Shown here piece after piece: positions 43,933 through 54,878 of a stretch of 64,000 nt of DNA. Origin of the DNA: Synechococcus sp. CBW1002 (GTDB lineage: Bacteria; Cyanobacteriota; Cyanobacteriia; PCC-6307; Cyanobiaceae); NCBI RefSeq assembly GCF_015840915.1, contig NZ_CP060398.1, forward strand, positions 62,001 through 126,000, in the 5' to 3' direction. A model generated the notes under the pieces. That model was given only the letters and a program-made list of their open reading frames with translations, was not told where the DNA came from and searched no databases. The position numbers and the translations under genes are program-made. How positions within the stretch are numbered: the stretch's first letter is position 1; the number at the start of each line of letters is the position of its first letter.

Positions 43933-45613
43933 TTCAGGGGCCGTGACGCAGCCGCGCAGCATTCACCGCCCTTGATCGCTGATCACCAAGCGACCACAGA
44001 CACCACGATCGATGACGGCCGGCTCAGGGATTCGGCAACAGCGATGGCATCTCACCGCCGCGATGATGGGCGATCAAGGCCTGCTCCAGGAACTGCCAGA
44101 TATCACGGCCCTGTTGCCGCAGGCTGGTGGTGACCGTGAGCAACCTGCTGCGGCAGATTGCACCCTGGCGGGATTGGACGCCATGGCTGATCTTGCGCTG
44201 AATCACCGAATGGCGCAGGGCACGCTCGGCTGCGTTGTTGGTGGGCTCGATCCCTTCAATCTCCAGGAAGGTCCAGAGGCCATCGCTCACTTGCAGCAAC
44301 TGATGGCAGGTACGCACCGTCTTGGCCCACGGCGTTCGCTCGCCGCGCTGGCAGCCCAGCTCCACAACCCGATGCAGCGTGCCCACAAACGCCTGGCGGA
44401 TCGGCCGACAGCCCTGCTGCAACGTGGACCAGTCGATCGTTCCGTCTTTGTAGCGGTGCCACTGGGCAAACAGCTGCTGCTGCAGGCCCAGCAGCTCCGC
44501 TCCAATCTCACCGCTGGCGCCCTGACGGTCAGCGATGGCAGTGAGATCGCGGATCACGTGCGCCCAGCACAGCTGGCGCTGCTCCAGCGGGAGATGGTTG
44601 TAGGCGGAGAAGCGGTCGCTCACCACAATTCCGCCAAAGGCATTCCCGAGCAGGTCGATCGCGGCGGCAGCCGAGCGGCTCAGGCTCTGCAAGAACACTG
44701 TCACCCCCATGGCGGTCACCATGACCCACTCCCAGCCGCGCCGGCCATCGGGGTTGCCCCCATCGGCATTACCGGTGGGGGCACCGGTTTCATCGACATA
44801 GACCACCGACTGCTGACGGGCAAACGCAAGGGCCTCCTGCATGGGCTGCTCCAGTGCTGCACTCAAGCGCTGGCGGATAGTGGCCATCGCTCCCCGGCTG
44901 ATCTGTACCCCCAGCAGCTGATCCAGCAGCGCCTGGGTCTTGCTGAAACTCAACGGGAAGGCACTACCCAGCAGACCCACCAGAGCACTGAGCCGGGGAC
45001 CGTAATGGCTTACTTCCACCTCCGCCGGTAACGAGGCACAGGTGCTGGTGGTACAGCAGGGGCAGACCAGGCGGTGCAGCCGGTGCTCGATCACCAGAGG
45101 CGTGATCGGTGGAATCTCGATCACCTGGTGCCTCAAGGGCTCGGGATCCTGACCCTGTAGCAACGTGCCGCAGCGGCGGCAGGCCTGGGGGTGGTGCTCG
45201 ACCACCTCATCCACCCGCTCGATCGGCAGCAGCTCCGGCCCAGATCCGGGATGGCCCGGCTGGCCGCCGCGCTTGCGGCCACTGCCCTTGCGTCGTTCGG
45301 GCGGCTTAAACCCCTGGCCATCACTGGAGGGAGGCTTGGAAGAATTGCGGGAGCTGCGGCCGATCCGCTCGCGCAGATGGGCCAGTTCGGTCGCCAGGGC
45401 GGTGAGCTGGACGCGGAGCTGCACCATCTCCTCCTGTTGAGCCAGGATGAACTCCCTGGCACCAGCTGGCCACGACAACCAGTCCACCTCGGAAATGCCA
45501 GCAGGAGGGGCGCCCATCTCAAGCAGTCTCTGCCTGAGATGCAAACGGGAATCAGGACGCCGTCAAGGGTTCAGCAGAGACGATGTTCGCCGCGTGCTGT
45601 CCCGACCCCTGAA
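43933..45613 (-). mobile_element. IS66-family element (transposase gene only)
   Basis: Imperfect inverted repeats frame the transposase gene: TTCAGGGGCCGTGAC at 43933 and the complement of a TTCAGGGGTCGGGAC at 45613, with partly matching inner arms of about 24 bp. No 8-bp target duplication is found (left flank TGTATCCG, right flank TGCTTACC). Accessory tnpA/tnpB genes usual for long IS66 elements are absent. The missing duplication suggests an old insertion or later recombination between copies. Confidence 0.7.
44024..45544 (-). CDS. IS66-family transposase (TnpC)
   Basis: The protein is 506 residues. An N-terminal coiled-coil with a basic SSRNSSKPPSSD motif is followed by a zinc-finger-like pair (CRRCG and CPCC), then the DDE domain with Asp in VYVDETGAPTG, Asp in VVSDRFSAYN and Glu in TNNAAERALR, and a C-terminal region. 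The frame is intact, so activity in trans is conceivable. Confidence 0.95.
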   Translation of the reverse strand: MHLRQRLLEMGAPPAGISEVDWLSWPAGAREFILAQQEEMVQLRVQLTALATELAHLRERIGRSSRNSSKPPSSDGQGFKPPERRKGSGRKRGGQPGHPGSGPELLPIERVDEVVEHHPQACRRCGTLLQGQDPEPLRHQVIEIPPITPLVIEHRLHRLVCPCCTTSTCASLPAEVEVSHYGPRLSALVGLLGSAFPLSFSKTQALLDQLLGVQISRGAMATIRQRLSAALEQPMQEALAFARQQSVVYVDETGAPTGNADGGNPDGRRGWEWVMVTAMGVTVFLQSLSRSAAAAIDLLGNAFGGIVVSDRFSAYNHLPLEQRQLCWAHVIRDLTAIADRQGASGEIGAELLGLQQQLFAQWHRYKDGTIDWSTLQQGCRPIRQAFVGTLHRVVELGCQRGERTPWAKTVRTCHQLLQVSDGLWTFLEIEGIEPTNNAAERALRHSVIQRKISHGVQSRQGAICRSRLLTVTTSLRQQGRDIWQFLEQALIAHHRGGEMPSLLPNP

Positions 45614-46044
45614 TGCTTACCAGACTCTTTGCCGAATCGACCATTTCAAAATGTAGCCTTGGCGTCTGGGGATTATATACGGATCCACTAAGTCTTTACT
45701 TGATTGGCTACAAGATGTCACCTTGGCCATGCTCCCAAAGACTGATTGACAATCTCGATTCGGGCTTACTGCCGCATCAACAGGGCCAGGAGTGCCTCGA
45801 TCTCTTGACGCTGGGGGCTTCTCCGTGGCTCACGACGCGGATGGAGAGGTTCGAGATCTCGGTGCTCCCCCAAGGCGAAACCCAATTGAGCAGCAGCGCG
45901 GTCGCCTTCCTGAGGACCGGGGTCATGAACCTGCTGCGGCGCGGCGGCTACCGCTCGATCCGTCAGGGCATTCGGGAACTGGGCTACGAGATCGAGGTGA
46001 TGTTGGCGCTGGGAGGGGTGGCGACAACATTGAGCAAGCCTTGA
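45613..46044 (+). pseudogene. Possible C-terminal fragment of a DDE transposase
   Basis: The frame is 143 residues and starts in the edge of the IS66 element. Its last third (FLRTGVMNLLRRGGYRSIRQ, then GIRELGYEIEVMLALGG) resembles the C-terminal helical end of ISAs1/IS4-like transposases. The N-terminal part shows no catalytic motif. The simplest reading is a remnant of an older element truncated by the IS66 insertion. Homology is weak by eye, so the assignment is tentative. Confidence 0.35.
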
Positions 46045-46409
46045 TCAGTTTCCCGCGAACGAGTCAGCGTAGCGATCGGTCGCTGGCAACCCGGCACACC
46101 ATCGGGCGTGCGTTCGCCACCTGCGAGGCACAACCAAGCCATCCTGCCGCCTCAACTGGACAGCCCGCCCAATCCACTGCTGGGGCCGATGGAAACCGGA
46201 GGCGCTCTGCTGTCGGAGGTCGTCTTCGTCCACCTTGGCCCTGCAGGAGAGGCCACTTCGGGCGCTGGTCTCGCTGCCGCACCGCTGTCCTGGCCTGGCT
46301 GCTTGTCGGGTGGGCTGGGCTGTTGATGCACCAGTGGGAAGAGTTGATCGGGAGGCGATCCCGTCTGCTGAGCCAGAGTTGAACTGTTCGTCTCGATACA
46401 GTGCTGTCG
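46045..46409. other. Accessory spacer with no supported gene
   Basis: This stretch of 365 bp lies before the HPP-family gene. Frames on both strands are open only because of high GC and have low-complexity Arg/Ala/Pro translations. It is likely decayed DNA between mobile elements. Confidence 0.4.
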
Positions 46410-46928
46410 ATGGTGTTTCGACGTCTGCGAACCGATCGGGAGCGTGGTCGTGCGTTCCAGCCTCGCTTTGCCCGGGGAGAGATTGTGGCGGCCTGGATCG
46501 GCGGTCTCCTGGCCATCTGCGCACTGGGCCTGATCAGCAGCTGGAGTCACTACCCCCTGGTTGTGGCTCCCTTCGGGGCTTCCACCGTTCTGTTGTTCGG
46601 GCATCCCAGCAGCCCCCTGGCCCAACCCCGCAACATCGTTCTCGGCAATACGATCGGGGCCTTGATCAGCGTGGTGTGCGTGGCCTGGCCAGGCCCTTCG
46701 GTGGGGGGGATGGGGCTGGCCGTAGGGGTGACCATCGCGCTGGGGCAGCAGCTGCGATGCCTGCACCCACCTGCGGGTGCTGTGGCCCTGCTGGGCGTGC
46801 TGCTGAAGGCCCGACCCTCTTTCGTACTCAGCCCGATCCTCAGCGGCTCCCTGGTCCTGGTGTTGATCGCGGTGGTATTCCACCGACTGCGTCCGTCCAG
46901 CGGGCCCTATCCGCATCACTGGCTCTGA
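46410..46928 (+). CDS. HPP-family membrane permease
   Basis: The protein is 172 residues with four or five hydrophobic segments. The family signatures are PFGASTVLLFGHPSSPLAQP in the first loop and LHPPAGAVALLGVL, the HPP motif. Characterised HPP proteins of cyanobacteria and chloroplasts take part in nitrite transport, so a nitrite or small-anion role is likely but not proven here. The ATG at 46410 is used; a GTG at 46401 would add three residues. The flanks are broken genes, so it is an island of intact sequence. Confidence 0.82.
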   Translation: MVFRRLRTDRERGRAFQPRFARGEIVAAWIGGLLAICALGLISSWSHYPLVVAPFGASTVLLFGHPSSPLAQPRNIVLGNTIGALISVVCVAWPGPSVGGMGLAVGVTIALGQQLRCLHPPAGAVALLGVLLKARPSFVLSPILSGSLVLVLIAVVFHRLRPSSGPYPHHWL

Positions 46929-47604
46929 ACCCGGCCGGCACCAGTGCGGCCGCAGGACTGAAGGCTCCAGCGACCCGCAACACCGGTCCTGCGAAGAAGA
47001 GGGCCAGGCTGGCGATCGGGCCCGACGGACGTTGGGGTTCCGGAGCCGCGCCGGTCGTGGCTCTCGCCCTGTTGGTACTGCCGACACTGCATTGGAGCGG
47101 GCTGCAGGTGATTGGCAGAGCTGTGACCATCGGAGCAGGAACCCAACTCCTGGCCCAGTTGTTGGCATAGACCAAACCCTGCCTGGCTTCCCTCTTTGCG
47201 TTCCTCCAGCGTTTCCAGCCCATCGAGCCTCCGGGCGAACAGCAGCTCGCCGGTGAACAGCGAGGCCGCCGTGGTGCCGGTGCCGATGGACGGCTGGGCG
47301 CTGGCGGCGGCGCACCCCTCATCCAATGCTCAGCGGTGCGTTCCTAGCAGAGACCACCAACACCTGAACAACAGCCACACGTGCGAAAAACGCGTGGAAT
47401 GTCGGCTGCAGCCGATTCCAGGCAGCCAGGCCAGCGCCGACGACCAGACACCGGTGGCAATGGATCTCATGGAGTTCCCAGCCGGCCCCGATCGCTGGCC
47501 GCACTGGCGACTCCGGTTCTGCGCTGCTGGTCCATGGCTGTCGTATCCCCATCCCCCCAAGGATCCTCCGGAGCAGAAGCTGGTTGCCTCCCTGAGCGAG
47601 CTGA
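46929..47604. other. Decayed accessory DNA, no intact gene
   Basis: A stretch of 676 bp between the HPP gene and the ArdC-like remnant. One plus-strand frame (47460-47610) reads DLMEFPAGPDRWPHWRLRF and another minus-strand frame reads TAASLFTGELLFARRLDGL; both look more protein-like than random but match no family I know. They are probably pieces of dead genes. Confidence 0.35.
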
Positions 47605-47976
47605 TGGAGGGATCGCACCGCCTTCCACTCCGCCAATGCGCTCTACGCCACCTGGGCCCGCAAGGCGGTCCACTCCAGCCGTCATGGCTCCCGGCTCCAG
47701 CGGGGTCTCTCCGGCCGGATGGGAGGCAGCGCCTCCAACTGCCGGGCCTATGCCCGCGAAGAGCTGGTGGCCGAGCTCGGGGCGGTGCTGCTGGGTGATC
47801 GGCTTGAGATCGGCAGCGATGTCTGAAACCACGCCGCCTACCTGGCCTCCTGGATCGCGCTGCTCAGGGAGTTGCCGCGGCTGCTGTTCCAGGTGCTCAA
47901 CGAGGCCCGGCAGGCCGCTGATCTGATCGCCCCCGATTGGATCGCCCAGCCCGGCCAGGGCAGGACTGGCGAGTAG
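47605..47976 (+). pseudogene. ArdC-like zincin metallopeptidase, decayed
   Basis: The reading frame preserves the C-terminal half of an ArdC-type (DUF1738/zincin-like) protein. FHSANALYATW precedes the metal site, then SRLQRGLSGRMGG, YAREELVAELGAVLL, and NHAAYLASWIALLRELPRLL to a TAG at 47974. The zinc motif HExxH is degraded to RKAVH, a TGA stop (47824) interrupts the conserved ENHAAY, and the N-terminal ssDNA-binding half is gone. Such proteins are plasmid-borne antirestriction factors. Its stop lies 10 codons before the ATPase start in the same frame. Confidence 0.7.
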
Positions 47977-48006
47977 CGCTATGGAGGGGGCATCAGCGGG
48001 GCCCGA

Positions 48007-50361
<2,355 letters not shown>

Positions 50362-50367
50362 CCCCCC

Positions 50368-51297
50368 ATGTCCTCCCAGCACGAGAGCCCCAGCCACCCG
50401 GCCGTGGAGATCCAGCGCCAGCCCCACCCCCGCCAGCACCAGCACCGCGCCGGATCCGGCAGGGCCTTTCGCTGGAGCGTGATCCTCAACTGCGGCCTCT
50501 CGGCCCTGCAGCTCGCGATCGGCGTCGGCTTCGGGTCGCTGGCGTTGATCGGTGATGCCGTGCACAACCTTGGCGATGTGGCCGGCCTGCTGCTGGGCTG
50601 GGGCGCCGAGCGGCTGAGCACGCGAGCTCCGAACGACCAGTTCACCTACGGCTATGGCCGCTCCACCCAGCTGGCCTCCCTGGCCAATGCGGGGCTGATC
50701 CTGATGGCCGCCACCGTGGTGCTGGTGGAGGGGATCAAACGGCTGAATACCCCGGTCGAGGTGCTCAGCACTCCCGTGGCCTGGGCGGCGGCGCTGGGCA
50801 TCGCCGTCAACCTCTTCTCCGCCCGGCTGTTCGGCGACGACGGCAGCCACGACCTCAACCGCCGGGCGGCAGTGATTCATCTGCTTGGCGATGCCGCCGT
50901 GTCGGCAGCCGTGCTCGTGAGCGCCATCGTGGTCGGACTGACCGGCTGGAACTGGCTCGATGCCGCCACCGGCATTGGGGTCGGCCTGGCGGTGGCCTGG
51001 ACGGGCTGGTCCCTGCTGGGCGCGTCGATGAGAGTCGCCCTTGATGCGGTGCCTGCTGGGATTGAGCCGGCGGCGGTGAATCAGGCGTTACACAGCCTGC
51101 CCGGCGTGGTGGATGTGCACCACCTGCACATCTGGAGCATGAGCACCTCCCAGAACGCCCTGACCGCCCATGTGGTGCGTCGAACCGGGGAGATCGACGA
51201 CCTGAAACTGCTGCATCAGGCCAAGGAACGACTCGCCCAGCTCGGCATTGCCCACAGCACCCTTCAACTGGAGCCGGCGGACCCAGCTGATCCTTGA
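50368..51297 (+). CDS. Cation diffusion facilitator (CDF) exporter
   Basis: The protein is 309 residues. A His-rich cytosolic N-terminus (HPRQHQHRAG) and six membrane helices. Helix 2 has HNLGD preceded by DAV (the family's HxxxD/DxxxD site), and helix 5 has HLLGD. The His-rich stretch in other family loops is short. The C-terminal domain contains VVDVHHLHIWSMS, the metal-sensing cytosolic fold. Zn/Co/Cd/Mn export against protons is the usual role. It is 6 bp from the P-type ATPase gene, forming a two-gene metal efflux unit. Confidence 0.92.
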   Translation: MSSQHESPSHPAVEIQRQPHPRQHQHRAGSGRAFRWSVILNCGLSALQLAIGVGFGSLALIGDAVHNLGDVAGLLLGWGAERLSTRAPNDQFTYGYGRSTQLASLANAGLILMAATVVLVEGIKRLNTPVEVLSTPVAWAAALGIAVNLFSARLFGDDGSHDLNRRAAVIHLLGDAAVSAAVLVSAIVVGLTGWNWLDAATGIGVGLAVAWTGWSLLGASMRVALDAVPAGIEPAAVNQALHSLPGVVDVHHLHIWSMSTSQNALTAHVVRRTGEIDDLKLLHQAKERLAQLGIAHSTLQLEPADPADP

Positions 51298-51313
51298 GAG
51301 GATGGGGAGGGAC

Positions 51314-51622
51314 TCAGCCCACCAGCTCCACCATCCGGTGCAGCCCTTCGATGCCCTGCCAACCCAGATAGAGGCCCAGCAGCAGCGCGAACACCCCGAC
51401 CAGCCATTCGGCCCGGTGCACCAGCCAATCGTTCAGCGAAGAGAGGGGCTCTCGCAAGCGGTTGCCGCTGACCAACCAGGCCAGGGGTGGCAACAGCAAC
51501 AGGGACGTGGTCATGGTCACGAAGACGGAGCCCACCTCCAGATCGCCGCGCAGATCGGAGTGGTTGGCCAGCAGCATGCCGCCCTCCTTGACAGAGAAGA
51601 CCACCGCTCCAGTCGGCGGCAC
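51314..51622 (-). pseudogene. Truncated GAP-family (LysE-like) transporter, C-terminal half
   Basis: The frame is about 100 residues. It keeps FSVKEGGMLLANHSDLRGDL, two hydrophobic segments (VFVTMTTSLLLLPPLAWLV and WLVGVFALLLGLYLGWQGI) and REPLSSLNDWLVHRAEWL, all from the second half of GAP-family six-helix exporters (about 220 residues). The N-terminal half, with the first three helices, is absent upstream. No intact start region is visible; translation could begin at a TTG/ATG inside. It lies convergent to the CDF gene. Confidence 0.65.
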
Positions 51623-52103
51623 ACATCACTGTGACAACGATGAACGGCGAGATGCAGCATTGAACGCCAGAGAAAGTACACGAGGATTTCACCTTCTTTG
51701 ACGACAATTCAGGAGCTTCCACTTTTTCTTCACCAACACCTCAACCCACGAGAATCGCAACATCGCAACAGCATCGACAGCCAATATCTCGGACACCACG
51801 GATCACCAGATCAGGGACCAGAGAAAAATCTGAATCCAGATAAGACCGAGAGCCGATAACCCAATCCCATCAATCACGTCGTCGTGCCAATCGGGAAGCT
51901 GGCTCGGCCCCCTGCGATGAAGAACTCCCCTGAACCGCTGACACCCCATCAGCTTCCACCCCAAAATGGGGAAAATTCGCCGCCAGACACCCTGCGTCAA
52001 CCACCCACAACGCAGACGGGACCCAGCATCAAGACCAGGATTTTGTTTCAGTGCCACGCGACTGGCGGCCCTGCCCTGCTCATCGTCATCAACCAATCCG
52101 ACC
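51623..52103. other. AT-richer spacer with a doubtful small membrane frame
   Basis: This 481-bp region has lower GC than its neighbours. A minus-strand frame (51803-51952, 49 residues) ends with a hydrophobic run DGIGLSALGLIWIQIFLWSL and could be a small membrane peptide, but nothing else supports it. A short CCCC-AAAAT-GGGG inverted repeat lies near 51960-51973. Confidence 0.35.
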
Positions 52104-52340
52104 ATGACTCCCCCCTTCCGAGACCTTGACCGGCCTGGGCGAAGGCTGTGCGGTGAGCCCTGGCCCGAAGTGAGACGCCAGGGGCCCCGCTTGTACCGCG
52201 TCATGGATCAGGAGGGCAATGTGACGATGCTCGAAGCCACCTCCCTGGGAACGGCGATGATGATCGCGGAGGAACGGCTGGGCATTCACGCCGACCTGCT
52301 GCATATTTCGCCCGTTTCCGGTGGTCCGGAAATCATGTGA
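52104..52340 (+). CDS. Small hypothetical protein
   Basis: The frame is 78 residues from the ATG at 52104. It is soluble with a basic first half (DRPGRRLCGEPWPEVRRQGP) and a second half LYRVMDQEGNVTMLEATSLG followed by a helix. The strand-helix-like ending could fold by itself. I do not recognise a family. The reading frame is open 46 codons further upstream, but that part is Arg/Ser/Pro-rich and unlikely to be coding. The OsmC gene is convergent with it (49 bp). Confidence 0.5.
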   Translation: MTPPFRDLDRPGRRLCGEPWPEVRRQGPRLYRVMDQEGNVTMLEATSLGTAMMIAEERLGIHADLLHISPVSGGPEIM

Positions 52341-52389
52341 ACGGCCACGGGCTGATCGCTTCGTTCTCAGCGCGGCCAGTCGCGCAGGG

Positions 52390-52791
52390 TCAGGCCCAGT
52401 GCATCTCCATCGCCACGGCACCCTCCAGGCTCTTCTTCACCGGGCAGGCCTCCGCCGCGCGGCGCAGCACCGCCCGGGCGGAATCCTCCAGCTCCGTCGG
52501 CAGGTTGATCCACACCTCCAGCTTCTCGATCCTCCGCGCTCCCGTGGTGGTCATGCTCTTCTCCACCCGGGCGGTGGCGCCCTCGAGAGGCCAGCCATGC
52601 CGCTCGGCTGTGATCCCCATGATTGTGAGGATGCAGGTGGCGAGCGCGGTGGCCACCAGATCGGTGGGGGAGAAGCACTCCCCCCTCCCCTGGTTGTCGG
52701 TGGGGGCATCGGTGGCCAACTCCATGGTGCTGGGTTCATGCAGGGCCTGGCAGCGCAGGCCGCCCTCGTAACGGCAGGCGATCGAAGTCAT
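52390..52791 (-). CDS. OsmC/Ohr-family peroxidase-like protein
   Basis: The protein is 133 residues. OsmC-family catalytic cysteines are present in ATCILTIMGI (about residue 53) and EACPVKKSL (about residue 114). The CFSPTDLVATALATC stretch is characteristic of the family. These enzymes reduce organic hydroperoxides with lipoyl or thiol donors. It is divergent from the DUF2721 gene, with 44 bp between starts. Confidence 0.9.
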   Translation of the reverse strand: MTSIACRYEGGLRCQALHEPSTMELATDAPTDNQGRGECFSPTDLVATALATCILTIMGITAERHGWPLEGATARVEKSMTTTGARRIEKLEVWINLPTELEDSARAVLRRAAEACPVKKSLEGAVAMEMHWA

Positions 52792-52835
52792 CGGATCAAA
52801 GTCGGTAGGGTCGCAGTCTGCGGTGAATTCCTCCG

Positions 52836-53324
52836 ATGCAGGGCACCCTGTCCACGACCATCCTCCTGGGGGTCCTGAGCGAGCCTGAGCAGGGGTCGGC
52901 CGTGGTCGCGCTCTCCAGGGCCATCCAGCTGTCGGTGGCGCCGGTGTTTCTGCTCACCGGCATCAGTGGCCTGCTCAACACCTTCACCGGCCGGCTGGCT
53001 CGGATCATCGACAGGACCCGGGTGATGCAGGAGACCCTGGAACGGGGCGGCGGCCAGCAGGCGGACACCCTGACCAAGGCCCTGAAGGTGCAGCACCGCC
53101 GCACCTTCCTGATCAACCGCGCCATTCTCTGCAGCAGCATCAGCGCCTTGCTGGTGGCGGGAGTGGTGGCCGTGCTGTTCATCAGCACCGTGGCCGCCCT
53201 CGACCTGGCGGCGATCGTGGTGCCCGCCTTCGTGTTGGCGATGCTGGCGCTGATCGTGGCCCTGCTGCTGTTCCTGGTGGAGGTGCAGCTGGCAATCGGC
53301 CAAAACCCCCGCCGCTATTACTGA
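52836..53324 (+). CDS. DUF2721 membrane protein
   Basis: The protein is 162 residues with three hydrophobic segments. SRAIQLSVAPVFLLTGISGL leads to NTFTGRLARIIDRTR, the family's conserved polar loop. RRTFLINRAILCSSISALLV and a third segment near the C-terminus (FVLAMLALIVALLLFL) follow. DUF2721 is common in cyanobacteria and proteobacteria without a known role. It converges on the truncated GGDEF fragment. Confidence 0.88.
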   Translation: MQGTLSTTILLGVLSEPEQGSAVVALSRAIQLSVAPVFLLTGISGLLNTFTGRLARIIDRTRVMQETLERGGGQQADTLTKALKVQHRRTFLINRAILCSSISALLVAGVVAVLFISTVAALDLAAIVVPAFVLAMLALIVALLLFLVEVQLAIGQNPRRYY

Positions 53325-53353
53325 AACTGCCAGATCAGCCCAGGGACCATCCC

Positions 53354-53839
53354 TCAGGCCACCGTGAGGCGATCACGCCCCTGCTCCTTGGACAGATAGA
53401 GCGCCCCATCGGCCATGGCGAGGGCTGCATCGAACGGGAGAGGTTGATCTGGATCGGCCACGAACAACCCAGCGCTGATGGTCACACCCCCGTCCGGGGC
53501 CAACCCCTGGAGATCCAGAACCTTGACCTGGCTGCGGATCCGTTCACCGATCCCCAGAGCCATGGCCGGATCAATCTGGGGGAGCACCACCAGAAACTCC
53601 TCTCCACCGAGGCGATACACAGCATCTCCCTCTCGCACGGCCTTGGTCATGACAGCAGCCACCTTCTTCAGCACCTGATCACCGGCCGCATGGCCGAAGC
53701 TGTCGTTGATCCGCTTGAAGAAATCGATGTCGAACGACAGGAGGGCGTAGGCACCGCTGGGCTGGTCATCTTCAAGGGCCCGTCGATTGGTCAGGCCCGT
53801 GAGCGAATCGGTTGTGGCCTGTTGCTTGAGCTCAAGCAT
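53354..53839 (-). pseudogene. GGDEF half of an ODP-GGDEF diguanylate cyclase split by an IS
   Basis: The fragment is 161 residues, a full GGDEF domain. TDSLTGLTNRRAL opens it, and DIDFFKRINDSFGHAAGD is the substrate region. The active-site loop is GGEEF, with an RxxD inhibitory site (REGD) five residues before it, and MADGALYLSKEQGRD is near the end. It is the C-terminal half of the gene whose N-terminal half starts at 56097. The IS1595 element separates them. An ATG made by the 8-bp duplication and flank (53837-53839) is in frame, so the domain might still be translated alone. Confidence 0.88.
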
Positions 53840-53846
53840 GCGCAGA

Positions 53847-54878
53847 CTTGATTAGGTAGCAAGCTCCGCGCTCCTCAGGAGGTGCTCGGGTCGTGCGGTG
53901 CAGAGACAGACCGCCTGGAGCACTTGATCGGTCATCTCTTCCAGCTTGAAGCGGTGATTGAAGCGGAAGCTGAAAGCGCCCAGGTAGCGATCAGCGTACT
54001 TGTCAAAGCGCAGGGCATGAAACGTTCCGCTGAAACTGGTTTTCAAGTTACTAATCACGGTGTTGATCCACCGGAACTCAGGCAGATCCTTCGGATGCCG
54101 CCCCTTCACTGTCGTGGGGTGATGAATACAGCCCACCTCTGCCACGGCACGGAAGCAGGCCAGCCCATCGGAGATCACCTCGCATCCTTGAGCCAAGGAG
54201 CTCTGGGCCCAGTCTGCGATTGCCACGAAGGAGAAGGCTTTGACCTTCGAGACCTTCACATGAATGGGGTGGCCGTCCTCGTCCAGTGAGACAGCTGCCA
54301 CGATTGGGACCTTGTTTTCCGATCCTCGACCTGCCTTGCCACCATTGCATTCACCACCAAAGTAAGCATCATCCAGCTGCACTTTTCCATGTAGGACGCA
54401 TGCTTCCTCTTGCTCGCTCATCGCTTGGATGATTTTATTGTGCATCAACCACGCCGTGCGGTAATTCACCCCGAGTTGCCGCATCAGAGCCAGGGAGGAC
54501 GTACTGCTCTTTGCCTGGCCAATTAGGTAAAAGGCGAGGAACCAGATCGTGAGAGGCAACTTCGTGGCCTCCATGACTGTTCCAGCAGTGAGCGTTGTCT
54601 GATGGCGGCACTGTCGACACTGATACCGCTTGTGGCGGCGTCCATAGACAAGGCCATGCTCCTTCTGTCCGCATCGAGGACAGCGGAATCCCTCCGGCCA
54701 GCGAGCTGCCTCTAGAGCAGCCTCGCATTTCTCCTCGGTGCCGTAGAGATCCATGAACTGGGGCACGGACATTCCAGGCTGGAATTGGATTCGGTTCACG
54801 GCCATGGCGTCGCCCCTGGTACGTAGGTACCACTCTAGGCCCGTCCGGGCTGGCTGCGGCGCTTGCTACCTAATCAAG
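53847..54878 (-). mobile_element. IS1595-family insertion sequence inside the ODP-GGDEF gene
   Basis: The 1,032-bp element has perfect 18-bp inverted repeats (53847-53864 and 54861-54878, CTTGATTAGGTAGCAAGC on the left). It is flanked by a perfect 8-bp target duplication TGCGCAGA (53839-53846 and 54879-54886). One transposase gene fills it. Removing it and one duplication copy restores the host reading frame exactly, evidence of recent insertion. Confidence 0.96.
53852..54805 (-). CDS. IS1595-family transposase
   Basis: The protein is 317 residues. An N-terminal zinc-ribbon with two CxxC pairs (CPRCG and CRQC) is followed by an ISXO2-like DDE domain: Asp in VQLDDAYFGG, Asp in EVISDGLACF, and an Asn in WINTVISNLK in place of the third acidic residue, the DDNK form of this family. 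The stop codon TAA lies in the left inverted repeat. Confidence 0.95.
   Translation of the reverse strand: MAVNRIQFQPGMSVPQFMDLYGTEEKCEAALEAARWPEGFRCPRCGQKEHGLVYGRRHKRYQCRQCRHQTTLTAGTVMEATKLPLTIWFLAFYLIGQAKSSTSSLALMRQLGVNYRTAWLMHNKIIQAMSEQEEACVLHGKVQLDDAYFGGECNGGKAGRGSENKVPIVAAVSLDEDGHPIHVKVSKVKAFSFVAIADWAQSSLAQGCEVISDGLACFRAVAEVGCIHHPTTVKGRHPKDLPEFRWINTVISNLKTSFSGTFHALRFDKYADRYLGAFSFRFNHRFKLEEMTDQVLQAVCLCTARPEHLLRSAELAT

Noticed and set aside
43933-45613. An 8-bp target duplication around the IS66 element
   Set aside because: Flanks TGTATCCG and TGCTTACC do not match, and shifting the boundaries by a base or two gives no better pair.
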